64,000 bases of DNA, taken from Callorhinus ursinus. Taxonomy: Eukaryota > Chordata > Mammalia > Carnivora > Otariidae. This document shows, in pieces, positions 56,138 through 62,100 of the stretch (its first letter is position 1; every line of letters starts with the position of its first letter). The notes under the pieces were generated by a model. The model was not told the DNA's origin and ran no database searches. It was given only the letters and a program-made list of their open reading frames with translations. Made by a program: the position numbers and the translations under genes. The stretch spans positions 130,832,498-130,896,497 of the forward strand of contig NW_020312785.1 in the NCBI RefSeq assembly GCF_003265705.1. Direction: 5' to 3'.

Positions 56138-59100
56138 TTAGACACATTTCTATCATACCTGCTTAAAACTATGTTTGTATTCTTTGCAAGCAGTTTCTAC
56201 TGTAAACTTTGTACTGAAAATATTACAAAGTTTTGCACCATAACCATTGCGACCACCTGTAGGAAAAATCAAATGTGAAAGATTTAATGAAAAGGATTTT
56301 AGGAACTTTGTTAACTTAACTACCACGGGACAAGTCTGTTGCAAGATAGTTCCACTTACTGCATTATTTTAACAATCACCAATTGAATATTTCAGAGTAT
56401 ATTTAGATTTTTTCATTTAAAGAAAAATACAATTAAGATTTAGCACATACAGTAATATAAGTAACATGCATTTTGTAGATTAACTTCATCACAATTTCAA
56501 AAAAAATTAAGCTTGCTATCTCCTATAATCGAGTAAATCTGTGTGAGTATGAAATCTGACCTTTCTATCAAAGTTATTTCTCTATTACAAAAATTTAATC
56601 TACATCACTTCCTAAAGCTCTGGCTTTAAAAAATAAATAAAAACCATCAACCCACTTGAGCAATGGAAATACGTAGAAAAACACTGGTTTTGATCAAAGC
56701 ACTTCAACTCTATTTACAAAACCTAGATTTGCAATCTTGACCCTTGTGAAACAGTTTAGAAGTAACTGAATTGATACCAAAAGACATGGTTCTCTCATGC
56801 AATAAGAAATTCACATATATAGGAATCATACATCTGATTTTCATCAGCACCCTAATTCGAAACTCAAAACTGTTAGCCAGGTTAGAGTTCTAGGAGTTGT
56901 AGCATAAGGCAAAGTACTATCAATTAAGCTTTTAAAATATCTCTGTCAGACTATAATCAAGATAATACTTACACATGATAGTTTTTTATAGATACTAATT
57001 CTGAAAAGAATTTTCTCACAATAAAGCTACACAGGTTTCCTTTTCTATAACATTTCATAAAGGAATAGTTAAATTTTATGTTGGAAGTATAAAAAAAATT
57101 CTGATCAGCTATTTAGACTTTACCTGTTACTTTTTTCTCATCATCATCATAGTTACTGGATGTTAAAAGCTGTCCAAAAATTAACGCTGGAACATAAACT
57201 TTCTCTACTTTGTGTTCTACTACTGGAATGCCTTTCCCATTATTCCAAATGCTTATAATATTTGATTCACTGTAAATAAACAAGCAGAGTTTAGAGCTTA
57301 CCATGGTTTAAAGGCATATTAACTTCCATAAAAAGTAAAGTAATCCAGAACAAACCTGAGTAATTATAAACAAACCTCCACCCATTACTAATTGGAAGAC
57401 ACTCATCTTTCAAGAAAATATTTGCTGAGGACACACTTTTCTACCCGAGTCATAATTCAAATTAGGGCCACTAAGACCTACAGGTAATGCTGAAAAATTT
57501 CTTAGGAAAAGAAACTCTTCTCAACCTCCCAGAAAACAGTAAAAGCACTGAAGCTTTTACCAGAAGTCAGCTCCAGATTGTTTTCATCTGTATTAGCCAG
57601 GATCTTCCTGCTTCATTCTACCAGTATACCACCTGTAAACCACAAGCTCTGCAGAGCCAGGAGCCATTGCCATTTTCATTCCCTAACTATTGCTTCAGTA
57701 CATATGGAAAAGGACAAACAGCGTGAAATGTATTCCATTCTCACCCTAAATATTACAGGGTTGTTTGCATTATGGCAATCACTGTCATAAACTAATTTTA
57801 ATATTTTTAAAATATCTAGATTTTACCTATTTTAGGTTTTTTAGGTTTTCCTATCACAAAACCATCCATTTAAACCCTGAATGGTATGCAGTAGAGGCTC
57901 CTATATCTAAAGCAACTTGACACAGGCAGTAGTCCTGATGGAAAATTTTGAGTAGTATATACTATCATTCTGAGTAGTATATACTATAATGCCTTTACCC
58001 ATTTAAAAGCCAAATTTACAAAGAAACACAGCTTCATAACCAACACTAAGAATTGGTTTAAAAAGTTACCATTTGACAATTTGATTCATAGTTATTCTTA
58101 GATATACAGTTTCACTCACACATACACACCTTAATCTCTGAAGAGGTATTAGAATTAGTTATCACAACTAAAAAATGTGTTATAAAAGCCAAAATTAAAA
58201 CCATATACCCAGGGGGAAATCAATTAATTAAATCAAATTAAATAGGAAGGAAGGAGGGAAGGAGGGAGGGAGGGAGGGAGGAAGGAAGGAAGCAAGCAAG
58301 CTAACAAATAACTTTTAGCACATCTTCTTTCCCTAATCAGCAACCAAACTTTTCCTTCCCTCACTGTCCAATACAGGTTCAACTCTTCAAATGTCCTAAG
58401 GCTCAAATTTTGATAGCATTTTTTTATTCAGATCTCCTGATCATTCTCTAGAGTCCTTAGTCATCAAGACTTACTAGTTTGTCCTTAGGTTCTTTTATTA
58501 TCAGTATTCAGTCCTTTCTTTATCCCAAATGACAATTTACCAGTCTAGACTGATATCACCTTAAATACTGTAAATCAAGCTTAAAAGTCCCTCTACTGCA
58601 TGTTCACAGCCCATTATCCAGATCCTTAATTATCGCCAAATTTAATTCCCACTATTTTGCAACATGTATCCTACTTTTCCTTCAAGTCAGTTTATTACTT
58701 GTCCTGAATGTTCATTCCCAGTTCTTCCATTTCTTTGTTTAGTGGTCTTTCCCTTCCTTAATGTCTTTTTACTCTTTGTCTAGCCAAAATTTACCCTAAC
58801 TTTGAGAGTCAGTTTGCGACTTTCAGTTCTCCATTAAGTCTTTTACCCAGCCTATAACAATGTTTCCCAGCCCTCCTTATATACCAAGACTAGCCAGGAA
58901 AAAAAAAAAAAAAAACTAAATTATTGATTGGGTACCCCAGGTGATGATTAGATTATATTGCTTGTGGATACACACTCTCTACAGAATACACAGCTGAATG
59001 TTTAAGTATGTGACAGTTTCAAATTGCCTACTATATACTTTCACTTGTGCCTCCTAAAGACAGTGGACCGTAGAAACAAGGGCCAGAAACTACACTACTT

Positions 59101-62100
59101 TTTTAGACTTCCACATAGTTCCCAGCGTTAGGCCTAAAATTAATAAAGAAGAATTCTAAAGGAAATAAAGAAAGGCAATGAATGGAAAATTACAGATCTT
59201 AAGTATCTCAGAATGAAACAAAGCTAATACACTCATGAGTAAACCTTTAAAATTGTTTTCATCAATTTAGCATAGCATATGTGGTACTATAATTAAGATA
59301 GGTATTTTGTAAATTCATTATCTTTATCACAGTTTACAAAAAATAAGGCTTGACATCTTCCATATTCAATAAGTCTATATGAGTACGAAATTTGAACTTT
59401 CTAGCAAAGTCACCTCTCTCTATTGAAAAATTTCAATCTATAATCTCTTCCCAGATCTGGCATTTAGTTCTGTAAGCTCTAAACAATGATTCAGAGTTCT
59501 ATAACTATATTCTTTGCTCCATCAATAATCTTCACAGAAATACTAAGAAAAAGAATACTCTGTTTGAATAAGCTACAAATAAAGTTTTGAAATATTTAAA
59601 GCTAAAAAGAAACCTGGGAAATAATCTAAATATCTAATATTAACTGTTAAGAGGTTAAATTATGATATATCGACATAATAAAATAACTAGTAATAGGTTA
59701 AACAACGATTTAAGTAAATCTATATAAGTTAATAACAAAGGCTGTCCACAATATGTCAAATAAAAATAGAAAAAGTATATAATCCTACTTTTTAAAAAAA
59801 TAAAAATGTATCTGTATACATATTTCAATATGAGTGTGTACTATTTTTTTAAAGCTACAGATTTAAGATTTTTAACCTTACATAAACAAGAATAGTTAAA
59901 CTAGAAGGACTGTTAGAACTCTGGTTAATGTGTTTTCCACATTTGTTTTTAATCAGATAGACACCAGCAAATACTAACCATCGTATAAAGAGTTTTAAGC
60001 TCCTTTGTAAAAAGTTGCGCCAATTTCTCTAATTTTCTAAAAGAGCTGTCCAAATTCTGCATGGTACCCCTTGCTAATGTATTCTTATGCCTTTTACAAC
60101 CATGGTTATTATTAAAATTTTATCCCCATATTACAGAGTACTATTGAAAGAGTAAGAGGTAAGCTGTGCTGTATAGCCTCCACACTTAACCCATTAACTA
60201 TCAAAATCTAATCTGTCCTTTACACAGAGTTCATGTACACACATGCACAAAGAAAAATTTTAAATCTGCTATACAAAATGTTAAAAAGAATGAAACAGAG
60301 GATATCAAAAATGGACAGCAAAAAAAACTGGGTCAAAGAAATAAACTGCAGAATAGCATGTTTTCCCATTTCAATTCTGCTTTTAAATAACTTCTTAAAT
60401 AAGAAATCTAAAATTGTCTCTGAAATAAAATTCATTTTTATAAAAATAGCATTAATTCTGTGTTAATACATAGTAAAAGAAAAAAGGAATGAGCTTATGG
60501 GAAGAAATTCACAAAAGACAAAATGTTATGGTTAAAATTCAGAAACACAATTAAATAAATAACAAAATATAAGGATCAGCAACATCTCCCAAAATGCCTG
60601 TCTACTCCCAATTGTAAATATATTTTAATATTTCAAACATATATTAAAATATATACTATATATTTCAATTAAAAGCAGGAAAAAGATTCAATAGTCTCTC
60701 ACCAATGATTTATAAACAAAAAAATAAAATTCACACCTTATTCCTTGGAAGTAGCTATGAATTTTTGTCTTATATTGAAATAAAAGAACTTTCTAGCAGA
60801 ACTAATTAAAATAACAGAGAGAAATTAGAAAAACTGGTATCTGATTGTCATTAAGAACCAAATAAATTTAGTTATAATCTATGTCACAACAAAAATGCTG
60901 TTGACTGAAAAGTGAGAAAGAAATCACTAAAGGCATTAGTTACATAGAATTACTCTGTCCAGAATCTGTAATAAATTTAAAGGTAAGGCACAGCACCAAG
61001 AGCCACTATTCAGTCTACAGAGTTGTTTTATAGCTCACTTCTTGATCACTTTGTCATGATGGGATTCTATGTAAGCTGTTTAAGTCCATGTTGTTGGATT
61101 AATGTGGCCAAAATAATTAAGATAAAAAGAACCAACTGTAACTGTAACCATGTTCATCAAGAATGTATTTAAGAGAGAGCCCCTTCTTCCTTAGTTTTCA
61201 GAGTCTTTCCATTCTGAATTTTAAAAAGCTTAAAGAGGGGCGCCTGGTGGCTCAGTCGTTAAGCGTCTGCCTTCAGCTCGGGTCGTGATCCCAGCGTCCT
61301 GGGATCGAGTCCCACATCGGGCTCCCTGCTTGGCGGGAAGCCTGCTTCTCCCTCTCCCACTCCCCCTGCTTGTGTTCCCTCTCTCGCTGTGTCTCTCTCT
61401 GTCAAATAAATAAATAAAATCTTTATAAATAAATAAATAGCTTAAAGATATCTAACATTCAACATCTATTACTACTCACTAGCTAGCTCTCCTAAAACAT
61501 AATAAATGATATATTGTTTTTAACTGACAATTTTCTAAATATAGAAGAAAGGGAATCTTGAAGCTAAAATTTCCTTAAAACTATTTTAAACTTCTGCATA
61601 AATTACAATTTATAAATGTCCTGTGCATCTAACCACATAAATCCTCAAGAATGTATTCGTCTAGAAAGGATCCAAATGGGGGGAAAAAATGAAAGAAAAA
61701 GAAAATCTGGAACTTCATAGTTATGTAGTAGTTATGTGGTAATATTTTAATATACAGCTATCTTCATGGTATAACTAAATGTAAGTTATATTTTCATATA
61801 TAAATATACATTAATCTTAACCATACCATCTAAAATTAGATTAGTGACAGTAAGACTATACCTGAATTGGTTAATTTTTCATGTTAGAGAAAATTCTTAT
61901 CATTCTAAATTACTAATAAAATTATAAATGTAAATGTAATGCAATATTTTACAAAAGGCATGCTATTAAAAATAGGGTCAATGTAAGAGTAGTATTTCTA
62001 AGTTAAAATGGTATTATTTTCACTCCCCTTCAGTTCTCCAAAAGAAATCACCATAGAGAGATCTAATTAGCTAAACGCCTGGTATATATTCTATAATATC

